A stretch of DNA of 64,000 nucleotides from Henckelia pumila (GCF_033568475.1 NC_133122.1:19289206-19353205), one strand, 5' to 3'; counted from the stretch's first letter, positions 34,874-47,300 are shown. The notes: a model not told the origin generated them from the letters alone. A program made the numbers and translations.

Positions 34874-37800
34874 CAAGTCTAAGTTGACATCAACAAACAA
34901 TAAGGAGCAAGCAGAGCATCAGCAAGTAACAAATTTAAAACTTGAATGCCATAAACATTTTGCAGGAAATGAATTAGAATGCTTACTCACCTTTCCAAAG
35001 GGTACATCACCTCCAAGCTTCATTCCCAACATCACCATACGAGCAACCCAGAAAAAGAGGATGTCATGACCGGTTTCCAGGACAGATGTTGGATAGAATG
35101 CTTTTAGATCATCGGTATCATCTGGCCATCCCAACACAGATAACGGAAAAAGACCAGAAGAAAACCAAGTATCTAAAACGTCTGGATCAAGGAACAGCTG
35201 GAAGTGCTTTCCAGAATATATTTTTCTAGCCTCCTCATAAGCCTCTTCCTCATTCCTAGCAACCACCCAATGGTCATTGTATGCACCAAGTTCCTTCAAT
35301 TTGTCATCATCCAACACTGCATACCATGCCGGAACACGATGACCCCACCACAGTTGCCTTGAGATGCACCAATCACGAATATTTTCAAGCCATCTGCAAT
35401 CTCCAGAACCCATTCGTTGATACCAAATTCAAAAATCCAGATAAATTTAAGTGTTAACCCCCAAGTGGGTAAAGTTTCAACCAACATAAGAAAAACAGCA
35501 AATAAAAATATATCTCATTTTTCTTCCAAATCACATCTTCTAAAAACCTTGATAAATCTTATTTTCTTTCCAAATCATATTTGGTAAAAGCCTGACACAT
35601 AAATATCAATTTACAGCTTACCTTTTCCATTCAGCCACATATTGTTTTGGGATGATCTCCATTTTCGGATTTGTTCCATCCATGACGGCATCAAGACCTT
35701 GTTGTGCCATGCTTTTGCAGCTGACATACCACTGGGGCTTTATGAGGGGCTCCACCACATCGTTGCTTCTCGAGCAAATTCCAAGGCGCATCTCATTATT
35801 TTTATCACCTCTATAGAGTCCCTAAAAATGAAGGCAAAAACTATCATTGATGGAATTTAATTTCAATAAAGTTTCTCTAGCCTTCCAACAAAAAACTGCA
35901 CAAATTTCCTGGTACAAGAATTTAACTGGAACCCTGCTTTAGAAGTTGTGTGATAAACTAAATAGATATAATCAATGGATTCTGAAGGACATTGTTGAAA
36001 TCCAAATGTATGCAAGTATACGAGTGTTATAATATGAAACAAAAGCATATGGAGATCCATTTGATAATTGATTCTGGCACATTAGTCAGGCTAACTGCAT
36101 AAGAACGGCCTACTTTAATCTTTTCAATGCAAATAAATCATAAAGTACCTTTTCCTTTAATGCTTCGATCAGAGAGACACGAGCTTCAAACCTTGCCATC
36201 CCAACAAAGTCTGGACCACCATTACTGTTTATCTTTCCATCATCAGTAAAAATGTTGATAAAGTCAAGCTTATGACGCTTTCCAACCTCAAAATCATTAG
36301 GATCATGGGCTGGTGTTATCTGTAAAATAAATAATGCTTTATTACAGCAGTTGCTTCTTTTGAAAGAGTTGGAAAAATCAATTACACTCATTTAAGGCAA
36401 CAAAAATAATACTCACCTTAACAGCGCCGGTACCAAAATTCATATCTACAAGTACTTCATCACAAACTATGGGCAGTTTCCTCCCATTGAAAGGATGGAT
36501 AGCAAATTTCCCATGAACATGGCTATATCTTGTGTCATTTGGATGTATAGCAATTGCAGTATCACCCAACATTGTTTCCACTCTTGTAGTTGCCACAACA
36601 ATCTCACCTACGCCTCCTTCCAAAGGATAAGCAAATGAAGTCAGCACTCCAAACTCCACAGGTTTTTGGTATCCAGGAACACGCAATGGCATTCTCTCTT
36701 TGATTTCTATATATTCTACCTAATCATGTCAAGGAACTTCGGGAATATTAGAATTCACTTGATTTTATTCGTGAGAAATAAATGTGTATACGATTAAAAA
36801 AAAGAAAGAAAGAAAAAGAAAAGAAATAAAGTTGAGTAAGAACTGTTGTATTGTACCTCAATATCAGATATTGCTGTCCTCAAGACGCAATCCCAGTTCA
36901 CTAGTCGCACATCTCTAAAATTAAAATAAGAAAGATCTTAGAATAAACAAGAAACTGTACAGCCTACTTCCTGTAAAGCATAAATTAAATTCAAGGTTCG
37001 TTCAAAACCTTGAAAAGTAGAAAAGACTTTAAGATGTGGGAGGTGCACACACCAAAGAAGAGATTATCAAATATTTAAATTTCTGCTGTAAGGAATCATA
37101 AAAGATTAAAAATCATAAGAATACTAACACAATCACATGACTTTGTGCTTATAACAAGTCATATAAGGCTCACTGTACAACAGAAGCATATCTTTAGGCA
37201 TCAGACCAGTTACCTCAATTACGAATGTAAAGTTAGACACTACAGATCACTTCAATGGTTCAATTGCAAGTGTAAAATTAGGCCCAAGGCATGCAATGTT
37301 CAGAAAGACATGCTGAAACAAATACTCAAACTGGACGCAAGGCTACCATAAGCAAAACCGAAACTAATAGTTCCAATACGTTAACGATGTTTTAACAACT
37401 GCATGGCATCACTATACCTATATATAAGGCCTTCCTTGTAAAGTCTTACAAAAGCCTCTGTCACAGCCATTGATCTCTTCTCATCCATGGTAAAACACTA
37501 TCGTGCATCGGTTTTGTGGCCAAATGGCAAAAAAACATAGAATAATATCAGAAACTTCATGAATGATCCTCACCAAACTTGAAGTATTTGATCAAAGAAA
37601 AGATGTGAAATGGCAATAACATAAATTGTCACCTCACGAGACCAATCCAAAGATGCTCCTAAACGTCGAAGTTGCTTCAGTATGGTGCCCCCATGCTCAT
37701 TCTTCCATTTCCAAACCTACTAGCAAGTGCTCCAAATCAGATTAATCATATCTTCAATACTGTTCAGAAGTCAAGGCAAGAAAACTAATCCAGACCACAC

Positions 37801-40707
37801 ATTGATAGCTATATGTGTTTTCATGAGTTCCAAGCATCGATAAAGGGATCTTATATCCCAAGAGGGAAATGACCATAACACAAAAACTGGAGATAAATGG
37901 TCAAACTCACTTCATTGACAAATGCTTCCCGACCAACATCATGCCTAGTCATTTTCCTTTCCCTCATAATTTTCTTCTCCACGACCACCTGAAAAAATTG
38001 CAATTTCAGTGGCAGTCAACAAATCTACCATTGTAGCAACGGACATCACAAGCACCATTACAGAACTCCAAATCTTTCAAAAACAATTCAACTAATTCTA
38101 GCACTTTCACCTAACAAAAAATGCCAAATGTATTTTTCGAAGATTTCGAAGATATAATTTCACATAATTTGTAATCCAAATGGCCGATTATTTCAAAAAT
38201 CATCTGGAGTTTTACCAAAAGGGATTTCTTAAGATAAAAACCTTGTGCATCATCTCAAGATATCATATACAACACACAATGTGTCATGGTCCCAGGGTTT
38301 TGATATCATTATGGGGGCGATTTAAGGATTGATCATAATTCGTGATGTTTTGAGGCTCGTTGGAGAGAACATCACAATCTCTTGGTTTAAAGGCTAGTTG
38401 GGAGAGAACCTTAGATCTCGTAACACAATATTTTGATTAATTTTTCTCATAATTTTATAAATAAAATCATACTCTGTTTATAATAGAGTACAATGATTCA
38501 AATAGAAAAAATAATATCCTAACATAAATAAAAGATCACTCTAACTATCAAATGATTCTATTATTTAAAACTTAAATAAAAGCTAAGATACAACGCATCC
38601 TACAAAAAATTATATAAGAATAATCCTCTGGGCTTTAACTCTCCCATATTGGTTCAATGGAGGCTCATGACACAATGATTATGAGCATTTATTCAGAGTC
38701 AGGTCTTTCATGAAGAAGAAACATCCACCACTCCCAGAAAAATTAACTCCCACCGAAAATTGCATGAATGAAGCCGTGCATATACCCATGAGAAAATTTC
38801 AAAAGAAATCCAATCACTCAACCTGTGTGGCAATTCCAGCATGGTCCATACCAGGTACCCACAATGTATTATATCCAGACATCCGCCTCCAGCGAATAAT
38901 TGTATCCTGGAGACAATATTTTTATCAACAAAAAAGGAGAAAATGTATTTCAGTACAAACTCCAGCTTAGAAAAACACATCCTGCTAGAAGACCTGGATT
39001 GCTGCAGTAAGAGCATGACCAATATGCAGGGCCCCAGTAACATTGGGTGGAGGCAGAACCTGCACTCAGAAGGTGAAAAGGATGTTTAATGAATGTTTAG
39101 AAACCTCTCATAATTTGGATTTACTAACATCTCTCCTATGTTAACCGTAAGAAACATATTTCACCTATATCAGCATGTGGAGACAGTAGGCATAAAAAAT
39201 TTCAAGAACTCACTTGACTCCGTTCCATTGAAAAACTTTAGAAGGATGTCAATAAAAAGTTTGTCAAAAAAATTGTTGTTTATCATGAAATTCAGAAATC
39301 CTCGGTAATGTCTGTGTCACGTAGAAGTTTGTAAAGGTCGCCGCAACTATTATTTAGCTTTCAGAATTCTTAATTTAAGTGGTATATGGATGTGTTATAG
39401 TTAGCAGAATCCATGTATGTTTTACCTAGATTGAACATAAAGATATTAGAGAACACATGGATCACAGACACACCGAAGTGGTTTGCATTTTATCGTCTTC
39501 CAGTCGTTACCTAACAACAAACATTGTGCACAACTCAAGAAACTCACAATGACAAAAGGCTTTTTGGAGCTCTTCGCATCTGCCTCAAAAAAATTAGATT
39601 TTTCCCACCATTCATACCACCTAGATCAGACATGTAAAGCAGAAGGATTAGAAAGAGAGGACATATAGAGATTTAACATTTGCAATAAAATTGATTAATT
39701 CTGACATACGTGCTCTCGACCAAATTGGGATTGTAAGTTTTTGCCATTTGACTAGATAAGTTTTTCTTCTCACCCAAAGCTGTTTCTGGGTCTTTATAGT
39801 CCTCGGGGTTTTCCTCCACTTCTCTTCTTGAAATTTTTTTCTTCACAGGCTTAGGATCATTAGCTGCTTGTTGTGCCTGATTTCAAATAAATGGGATGAG
39901 GATAGCACCATTACTGCCATAAACGAAACTAGGTGAAATATCAGCATCATTTTACGCTCGGCATCATTCCTAATTTCAAGGATGGCATCATTCCCAAGCT
40001 TAAGTGTAACCACAGACAGAGAAAAACATGCTGTGGTATACCTGAAGTTTGGCTGCCTCTGCTTTTTGTGCCGCCTTAAGTTTCTTCAGCTCCTTCTCTC
40101 TAGCCTACATAGAGAACCCATCAAGGACATAAACCAGATAGCACAAGTTTTAGAATTCAAGACAAATCAAAGCAAGGAACCATGTGCCATCTATGACTGA
40201 AGACATCCACTCATGCGATCAAATCAAAACAGAACATGGAATACCGCATCTAATCAAAAGTTCATAACTTTAATGCACCCACACACATATAGATGTGTGT
40301 GAGAATTTTTCAGGTCAACGAGTGTGGTTGGGTGTGTCCATAAATGTGCTTGCAAACAAAAAATGGTCTATGCCCCAGTTTGATATCAGAAAAAACTCCA
40401 GTCTACTAGGTAGTGGCAATGCAGAAAATTGTAGGAACTGACACTGAAACAGACTCGAGAGCAAAAACAAAGTTTAGACCTTTGATTCGGTCACCTTATG
40501 AGTTATATTAAAATTCTTACACAGATTTTACACCTTCAAATTCAGCCACCCGAGTGATTAATACTACTCCAACCAGAAGGCACCATAATTATCTAACAAG
40601 TGAAGACTGAAACTGTTGAATAAATTCTAAAAAATTGTTGCCCGCACCTTTTCTTCTTTCTTCTTTTTATTGTCGAGCTCTTTCTGCGTCAACTCCTTCG
40701 ACTCCAT
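32145..40707 (-). CDS. VALRS: Valyl-tRNA synthetase, 20 coding exons
   Basis: Coding exons in order: 40648-40707, 40042-40104, 39710-39876, 39548-39620, 38994-39059, 38823-38906, 37911-37988, 37633-37716, 37418-37497, 36857-36914, 36417-36719, 36149-36319, 35622-35821, 34991-35393, 34396-34647, 33811-34311, 33530-33636, 33046-33145, 32789-32934, 32145-32319. All are GT-AG and in phase, giving 1056 residues. This class I synthetase charges tRNA-Val. A Lys/Glu-rich N-terminal tail precedes the HIGH signature (133-136, in [13 protein letters not shown]) and the KMSKS signature (644-648). Between them lie the editing domain ([20 protein letters not shown]) and [17 protein letters not shown]. The anticodon-binding domain ([17 protein letters not shown]) and a C-terminal coiled-coil arm follow. 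Length fits the cytosolic plant enzyme (Arabidopsis TWN2/VALRS). Exon 19 uses the second of two nearby donors because only it keeps the frame. Confidence 0.95.
34797..34870. repeat. (GA)n microsatellite in ValRS intron 14
   Basis: A perfect GA dinucleotide run of about 74 bp lies inside the intron between coding exons 14 and 15. It is 120 bp or more from either splice site. It should be length-variable between individuals. Confidence 0.9.
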
Positions 40708-40718
40708 TGTTCCCCCTC

Positions 40719-41020
40719 CCTGCCAATAGAATAGAATATTATCTCACAATCGTTACATCTCCACCGATGATTTTAAAGGCCACCGTCAACGGCATCGATG
40801 ATAAATCAACAAGAAGGAAAATTATGAAACAGAATCAGAGCACATGCAGCCAAGAAGGCAGAAGCATAACAATTTTTTTATAAAAAAAAATCGAAATTGA
40901 GTGGCGGAGCGCGTAGTTGATAATGAAACCTAGTAGGAGAAAGACCCGATTCCGATGAGACGGGAGTTGGCGGCGGCGGCGGCAAAGAGATGTAGGGTTT
41001 TGGCAACGGCTTTGCGAGAT
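40719..41020 (-). promoter_or_regulatory. 5' leader exon and leader intron of ValRS
   Basis: A splice donor at CCTACTAG|GTTTC (exon end 40930) and an acceptor at TTGGCAG|GGAGGG (exon start 40719) would join a noncoding leader exon (40930 to about 41020) to the start-codon exon. In the joined frame the codon four triplets before GGAGGGGGAACA-ATG is TAG, so the leader cannot extend the protein at its N-terminus. The upstream exon includes a GCC/CCG repeat. The leader exon's 5' end is approximate. Confidence 0.5.
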
Positions 41021-41398
41021 ATGTTTTTTTAAAAAAAAAACTCTATTATTATTAGGTACACTTTGAAGTTAAAAGATGAGATAAAAAATATAAATATAAG
41101 TAATATATTGTACTAAAAAGTAATAAGAAATGATAGTTAATATAGTATTTGATTTGATCGATAGATTATGGTATATTTGATTTGATTGATTAAATTTTAT
41201 ATAAAAATAGTAAATTACTATTTTGACCTTTTAACAATTAATAAAATATGGATATTATTATTTATAAAGGGTAATGTAGTAATTTAAATTTAATGATTTG
41301 ATTGATTTAGGATAAATAATTAATGATTTGATTGATATAAGATATATAATTAATGAATATATAAATAATATGACAAAAAGAACGTAAGATGAGATAAG

Positions 41399-41595
41399 GG
41401 CCTCGTTTGGTTTCAAAAGCCAGACCAAAAAAATACTTTTTTAAGTGCTTTTCAGTTAACAAGGTGTTTGGTTGACCAAAAAAGTGGTTAAATAAGCACT
41501 TTTTTAAGTCAAAATTAGAGCTTTTTTAAAAACAAAAAATTATAGCTTTTAAAAGCACTTATTTTAAAAAATGTCTACAAAATCCAAACGGGCTC
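41399..41595. mobile_element. hAT-type MITE (197 bp)
   Basis: Ends are GGCCTCGTTTGG and, inverted, GAGCCCGTTTGG, a common plant hAT terminus. The flanks GAGATAAG (41391-41398) and AAGATAAG (41596-41603) form an 8-bp target duplication with one mismatch. The interior is full of AAGCACTT/AAGTGCTT motifs and has no coding capacity. It lies about 700 bp upstream of the ValRS start codon. Confidence 0.75.
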
Positions 41596-41983
41596 AAGAT
41601 AAGTTATACGTAGATTAATAATGTGGCAAAACAAACGGATCCTTAATATTTTATTAACAGATTTCTAAGTTTTATTTGTTTTTATTTCTATTATGTATTT
41701 GACCAAATTTTTATTTTCTGAATATATAAAGTGTTTTTTTGATTTTTTTACGGTGTTTTGTCGATTTCTTAGTTGGGCAAATTCAATATTTGCATTATTT
41801 ATTCTTTTTAATATATTATCGATTAAACATATACATTGCTTTCGTGTTTTTGATTTTTAATACGAGTATTTAATTCTCTGCATTATTTGTTGCTTTTATT
41901 ATATTATTGATATTGATTATTGATTGATATTGATTATATCAAAGATTTGTATGTTATTATTTGAACTTGAGTCAATTTTTTTT

Positions 41984-43155
41984 TAGATAAAAAAACCACA
42001 AACAATTGATTCGTTCTTCAAAAGAAAGAATTATGAAATTCGAATATCTCAATCAAATCCAGCTACAGATATTAATCATTTGAATTTTGACGGTCGCCCT
42101 GCAAAATTTTAAAGATTTTAAAGCAATGACATATTTGATGTTCAATCCAGTGTTTTCATAACCGGACCGGTGATCGAACCGGTTTACTTAAAAAAATGGT
42201 CCAACCGGTCGGACCGTTTTAACCGGACGGTCGAACCGAAAAACCGTTTATATAATTTAATATAATAAATAATATATTTTGGAATTTTAAAAACTCAAAA
42301 ATTATATAAATAGACATAAAATATATATTTAACATAGTTTAAAAGATAAATAAATATGTAAATATATTTAAAATATCAATTATAGTTATAAATTATTTAT
42401 TTTTTAAAAAACCAATAATTATTAAAAAATATTAAATGAAGTAGAAATTTCAAATAATAATGTATTTATATATAAAAATATTAAATCTAAGATTTAAAAA
42501 TAAAAAAATTTAAATTTTCAAAATAAAAAAATAAAAAAACACCCTAAACCGATTGGTTGAACCGGTTTTCCGGTTCTTGGCCGGTCCAACCGGTTTTTGA
42601 CCGGTTCTGACCGGTTTTCCGGTTTTTGGGGTCGGACCGGTCCGGCGACCGGTTCCTGGTCGAACCGGCCGGTCCGGTCTGGTTCCAAAAACACTGGTTC
42701 AATCAATAGAACGTGATCCAGGACTGCGACCGCGAATATGGGAGTACCCCATTGAAAATCGTTATGAATTTAGAAGAGCTTATATTAAAACTGGTCCATA
42801 CCAATGTATGCTTTCAAATTATCCAAAGTCTGGAGAAAAACATCCTCGCAATTTTAAAGCATCGTGGTTTAAGTTATTCACATCTTGGTTGGAATATTCT
42901 CCAAGTGCAGATGCCGCATTTTGTTTACCATGTTATGTATTTCATACTCAAGATGGACCTTCTGGATTAGATGCATTTACTATTAACATGTTTCGTTCAT
43001 GGACGAAGGTAAGAGATGGGAAAATTTGTGCATTTTTGGCACATATTGGAAAAGGATCTAACCTCGCCTCATCGAAAAGCTGAGAAAGCGTGTGAAGATC
43101 TCATGAACCAACAATCACATATTTTGCAAAGTTTTGATAAGTTCACATCTAAAGA
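41984..43155 (+). pseudogene. hAT-like transposase with TTF-type zinc finger, N-terminal relic
   Basis: The N-terminal piece reads KKPQTIDSFFKRKNYE, then after a 557-bp interruption continues IERDPGLRPRIWEYPIENRY, RRAYIKTGPYQ, NYPKSGEKHPRNFKASWFK, EYSPSADAAFCLPCYVF, DAFTINMFRSWTKVRDGK and, after a frameshift near 43060, SPHRKAEKACEDLMNQ. This is the TTF-type (zinc finger MYM-like) domain that starts plant hAT-superfamily transposase-like proteins. Stop codons precede the interruption (AKF* then RF*). The catalytic RNase-H-like domain and dimerisation domain are missing because the CACTA element begins at 43156. It is not functional as it stands. Confidence 0.8.
42148..42696. mobile_element. 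hAT-type MITE (549 bp) inside the transposase relic
   Basis: The element starts CAGTGTTTTCATAACCGGAC and its inverted right end reads CAGTGTTTTTGGAACCAGAC. Exact 8-bp target duplications GTTCAATC lie at 42140-42147 and 42697-42704. Both ends are packed with ACCGGTT-type motifs (CCGGTTTT, GACCGGT), and the middle is AT-rich without a gene. Removing it rejoins the transposase reading frame region, so it arrived after that gene. Confidence 0.9.
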
Positions 43156-43560
43156 CACTACAAGAAAAACGGCCAAAGACAACGCTTTTTTCCGCGTTGT
43201 TAATGTCCCCGAAAAAGCGTTGTCGTAGGCAGTGTTGTAAAAGACCACGCTCAAAGACAACGCGGAAAAAGCGTTGTCGTTTCCAGAAACAACAACGCTT
43301 AAAAAGTGTTGTCGTATCTAAAAACGACAACGCTTTTTAAGAGTTGTCTTTTATAAAAAGCGTTGTCGTTTCTGGAAAAGACAACGCTTTTTAAATGAAA
43401 CAACAACGCTTAAAAAGCGTTGTCGTATCTAAAAATGACAACGCTTTTTAAGCGTTGTCTTTTATAAAAAGCGTTGTCGTTTCTGGAAAAGACAACGTTT
43501 TTTAAGTGTCGTTGTATCTGGAAAAGACAACGCTTCAAAAAAGCGTTGTCTTTTCTGGTA
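43156..43560 (+). mobile_element. CACTA transposon left end with dense subterminal repeats
   Basis: CACTACAAGAAAAACGG at 43156 is the diagnostic terminus of En/Spm-type CACTA elements. The next 400 bp hold roughly twenty direct and inverted copies of a motif around AAAGACAACGCTTTTT / AAAAAGCGTTGTCTTT, separated by TATCTAAAAA or TTTCTGGAAA spacers. A block of about 120 bp is itself duplicated (near 43282-43395 and 43400-43510). Such subterminal arrays are the transposase-binding sites of CACTA elements. The matching right end was not found before 46936, where a retrotransposon interrupts the region. Confidence 0.85.
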
Positions 43561-46500
43561 AATAAAAAACAAAACAAAAATTAATTCACAAATTTTCAAT
43601 ATTATAAGTCACTCAAAATTCAAAAATTTGTAAAATAAAATTTAATATAGAGTCTTCCAATATTATAAATCATTCAAATAAAAAATAATCGAATTCTAAT
43701 TTAATGAACACTAGGAAAAAACTATGCATTAATCTCGAAAAACTTTGATTTCTTCCTTCAGCACATGCTAGCATCCCGAGCTTTCATAAAAACCGCAACA
43801 ATCTCTTTTCCTTTAATTTGTATCTCCATACTGTAAATTATTAAAAATAAAAACAAACATAAAAAAATATGAATAGATTAAAATGAAAAGTAAACTTAAA
43901 AAGATATTTATCAGTAAAAGAACATGAACTACGACATAAAATTATCATTAATAAAAGTACTCTAATTTTAAGCAATTCAGTAACCCCTTCGAATCCCTTG
44001 AAATTCTATTGCGTGCATTGTCTGAATGTCATATCGCTCACAGACACTTGTTCCATTTTCAGTCCACCACATATACATATCTGCTTCTTTCTATGTGAAG
44101 TATTTTTTACTGTAGGAAACAACAAAACTGCTGAGTGGGGTGACCGAGGTAAACTAGTACAAATTATAAACGATCGTCTCTAAGCAAAACTGCATCTTTA
44201 AGTTTATACACATCACTTATACAAGATTCAGATCATGAACACCATTCTAAGCAGAGAACTTAGAAAAGAAAAGAGTGCTCGTCATGACACAGTGAGAAGC
44301 ATATAGTCACGCTTTCTCAGTCCACAACTTCAATATCTAAACCTTGTAGGATCCTAATAAGGCAAGTTAACAAAGAACATAATAAAGACATACATATTGC
44401 AACATAATATCACTACACATTACAAAAATATAATGGCAGTATGTTAAAGTGCTTACTTTATTCTCTAGGTAATCTGCCCTTGTTGAGAGTGACTGGATGA
44501 GCGCATGTCTTTCCTATAAACATTTGATTAGTCTTAATATAGTTCAATCCCAGTAACAGAAGAGAATAGAATATAGCTCATGAAGCACTAAACTTCAGGT
44601 ATTCTTCCTTTTATACCAAAGTAGATGGTTACCAACTTACCAACAAAGTAAACTGATCCTACATAGTAAACGATTGCCAGTTGAACTTGCTGCACATATT
44701 TTGGTAAAAAGAACGTAGACGAGAAGTTTTACAAGCAGATGTTAACAAACATTGTTTATGTTAATCTCCTACGATCATGTCAGCAACTCTACCTAGATAG
44801 CTGAGGCTTAGTAGTCTTCACGCACATTGAATTCGACACATACTTAGTGAGCTTTACGAGTAATCTTCAACTTGATCAAAATGGGTGTAAGACTTTCATC
44901 AATGCTGAAAAGTGATGCATGAAATAAAAAGTTATTGAAGAAGATCTCCCGATAATTGTATCAATAGCAAAGAAATAATGACGAAGGTCGCGCATATGTT
45001 AGAACATTTTTATTGACCAAATTGGCAAATGAAGCAAGTCTACTACATTGAACTTTAATTAAGAAAAAGGGAAGAATATTCTCAAACCAACCTCGGTTTT
45101 AGAACTTACCATGACAATGTCCTGAGGATCAACTTGACAAATATAGCCCAGTTTCAGCTAGAGAATGATGGTGAAAATGGAGAATCTTTACCTGTCCGGA
45201 CGTGTAAGAAAAGCAAACATGTTTTCGCTGAACTTGTCCTCAATGAGTTTATCAATCTGCTCCCATGTTTCTGCATGATTTTTTGATAGACAAAATCAGA
45301 CAATGATGTAAAGCTAACACTCGTGAACTAGAAGACTTATTGATGTTTACATATTTTATAATTATCGTCTTCACTCTTTTCCGAGCTGGGATTTTTGTTG
45401 CAAGTTAGATTCAGCCATTTCGATAATCCCGTCACAAATTCTTCCGCGTTAATCATCTGATCTCCATTTATATCAAGTTCTTCCATCATTTTGGATGCTG
45501 CAATATCAGCATTGTTCTAAAAGGCATATCAGTAGCATCTCAGCAAATATGGAACTAAACTAAAATTAAAGGAGTGAGTAGAATACAATATCTCGATTTA
45601 TATTGATGTAAATATTGCATTACGAACTTACAGGCAAAAATTAATTATCAACTATCAGAAAGAGGAACTTGTAAACTTAATTCCTTATAATATGCTAAAC
45701 TATTTATCCACAAACCTGATGAATTTGATGGTATGGTAAAATAATGATGATATTCACCCAATAAGCATTTTCATGCACCTGAAATATCATAAGAGATATC
45801 AAATGCTATTTGAAACTGATTAGATGCATTCTTAAAAATGAAGAACGAGTTGGTGAATTAATTGTCCAAAAGTAGAAAATAAAGGAAGCAGCCTGTGTGA
45901 ATTGAAAAAATATATACATTTTGCGTGGAACAAAAACGTCAAGATTCAAAGGGATCACACTTTTTAGTGTAACTATTACAGCACAATCCAAAGATCACTG
46001 CTTTCAGGAAAGTCAACATGGTTAACTAGCCCAAGCAATCACAAATGAACACATACCACACTCTCAGAATTATGGCAACATCTCCTAGCACAAAAGTAAA
46101 AAAAACTTCCATATAATCCTGTGAGGCATAAATCAAAGTCAAAATCTTCTCATAACTCAATTTTAAAAAAAGGATAATAATTTATACACACAATAAGAAG
46201 CCTGCAATGTTCGTTACAACAATGCATCACATGGTCAAAGGACAGCAATAAACAAGATATGCATTTTATTTGGAACACTAGTTTCAGAAGACTCAATAAA
46301 CACAATCAACCAAGAAATCACGGAAAAAAATGGTCCTGCCATTTCTATGTAAGGTGTTTATGTTCTTTGTTTTATAAGCTAAAATGTGCGGGGAATAAGT
46401 CAAGAATGTCCAAAACAAACAAGATGATAATGACAATGAGACGGAGTAGAAATTTTCTATTAGAAGACTTAAAGAGCCAACTCACTGACAAGAAAATTGA

Positions 46501-46651
46501 TCTCCTTTTCCTGTGCAACAGCGAGACAGTGGGTCAACAGATAGTGCATCGCATACAAGGTCTGCAAGAAAGAAAGCTCGTTGTTACAGTATAGATATCA
46601 ATCTAAATTTTATAAAATTGGTGACAAGAAAAGAAAAGGCCATCACAAAAG
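43561..46651. other. Presumed interior of the CACTA element
   Basis: AT-rich DNA with many intron-like stretches and no CACTA transposase recognised. It contains an NCL-like exchanger fragment on the minus strand and is followed by an ABC transporter fragment on the plus strand. A short open frame at 46259-46594 matches nothing known to me. Assignment to the CACTA element rests only on its position after the 43156 terminus. Confidence 0.35.
45192..45516 (-). pseudogene. Fragment of an NCL-type Na+/Ca2+ exchanger (EF-hand part)
   Basis: Two exon-like pieces are visible: 45351-45516 and 45192-45270, with AG/GT borders. The first encodes NNADIAASKMMEELDINGDQ and MINAEEFVTGLSKWLNL, with one EF-hand loop (DINGDQMINAEE). 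The second encodes TWEQIDKLIEDKF. Plant NCL exchangers carry an EF-hand ending in EEFV.G..KWL, followed shortly by a TWEQTD.LIEDKF segment before the second membrane block. The inferred splice would create a TAA across the junction, and membrane segments are missing, so this is a dead fragment. The stretch SENMFAFLTRPDR after DKF does not match the family. Confidence 0.6.
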
Positions 46652-46935
46652 GTGAACAAATCAAACGTTTCTGTATATGCTTCAACTTCTAGTGTTTCTA
46701 AAACTTTTTGGATTTGGATGAATCCCCTTCTAAAGAAAGGTTACGAATCACCTCTCAAGGTTGAGGACATACCTTCCCTTTCACCGGAACACAGAGCCGA
46801 ACGAATGTCGGAGCTCTTTGTGAGAAATTGGCCTAAGCCTGAGGAAAACTCGAAGCACCCTGTTATTAGAACACTAATTCGATGCTTCTGGAAACAATTC
46901 TTTTTCAATGCTTTTCTTGCAGTTGTAAGGCTTTG
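46652..46935 (+). pseudogene. Fragment of an ABCC (MRP-type) transporter
   Basis: Ninety-four codons encode [19 protein letters not shown], then [33 protein letters not shown] and [20 protein letters not shown]. This is the linker before the first core membrane domain of plant ABCC4/ABCC14-like transporters, full-length proteins of about 1500 residues. The frame is cut at 46935, inside RLCV, by the start of a retrotransposon LTR. No other ABCC exon is seen in the window, so it is a captured or broken fragment. Confidence 0.8.
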
Positions 46936-47009
46936 TGTAGTAGCCCGTAACCAAAATTAGTAATTAAGAGATTAATCAACGCTAATTAAATAGATTGGGT
47001 ACCGGACGG

Positions 47010-47300
47010 ATCGGAAGCTCCAATGCAGGATCGGACGTTTCGATCGAGATCGGACGTTTCGATCGAGATCGGACGTTTCGATCGAGATGGGAAGCTCCGA
47101 TGCAGGATCAGAAGCTCCGATGGTATTACGTCAGGCATGACGTGTGGCAGGATCGGAAGCTCCGATCACCCCTATCCGAAGTCAACCAGTGATAGTTTGA
47201 CACGTGGTAGATAACGATGTTCGGAAGCTCCGATGGCAGGATCGGACGTTCCGATCGAAGATCGGAAGTTCTGATCGAGGATCGGAGGTTCCGATCGATG
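47010..47300 (+). repeat. Short palindromic repeats in the U3 of LTR A
   Basis: About ten variants of GATCGGAAGCTCCGATC / GATCGGACGTTYCGATCGA occur within 290 bp directly upstream of the LTR TATA box. Three are a perfect 20-bp tandem near 47033-47092. The core is a near-palindrome (TCGGAAGCTCCGA). Their position before the promoter suggests enhancer-like elements, which is inference. Confidence 0.7.

Noticed and set aside
38708..39043. Overlapping frames on both strands in the ValRS region
   Set aside because: They overlap true coding exons 5 and 6 (HIGH motif region) and flanking introns in the wrong frame.
43156..43560. Repeat spacing reminiscent of a CRISPR array
   Set aside because: The motifs alternate in orientation, spacers are near-identical and not unique, and the block begins with a CACTA terminus in a plant genome.
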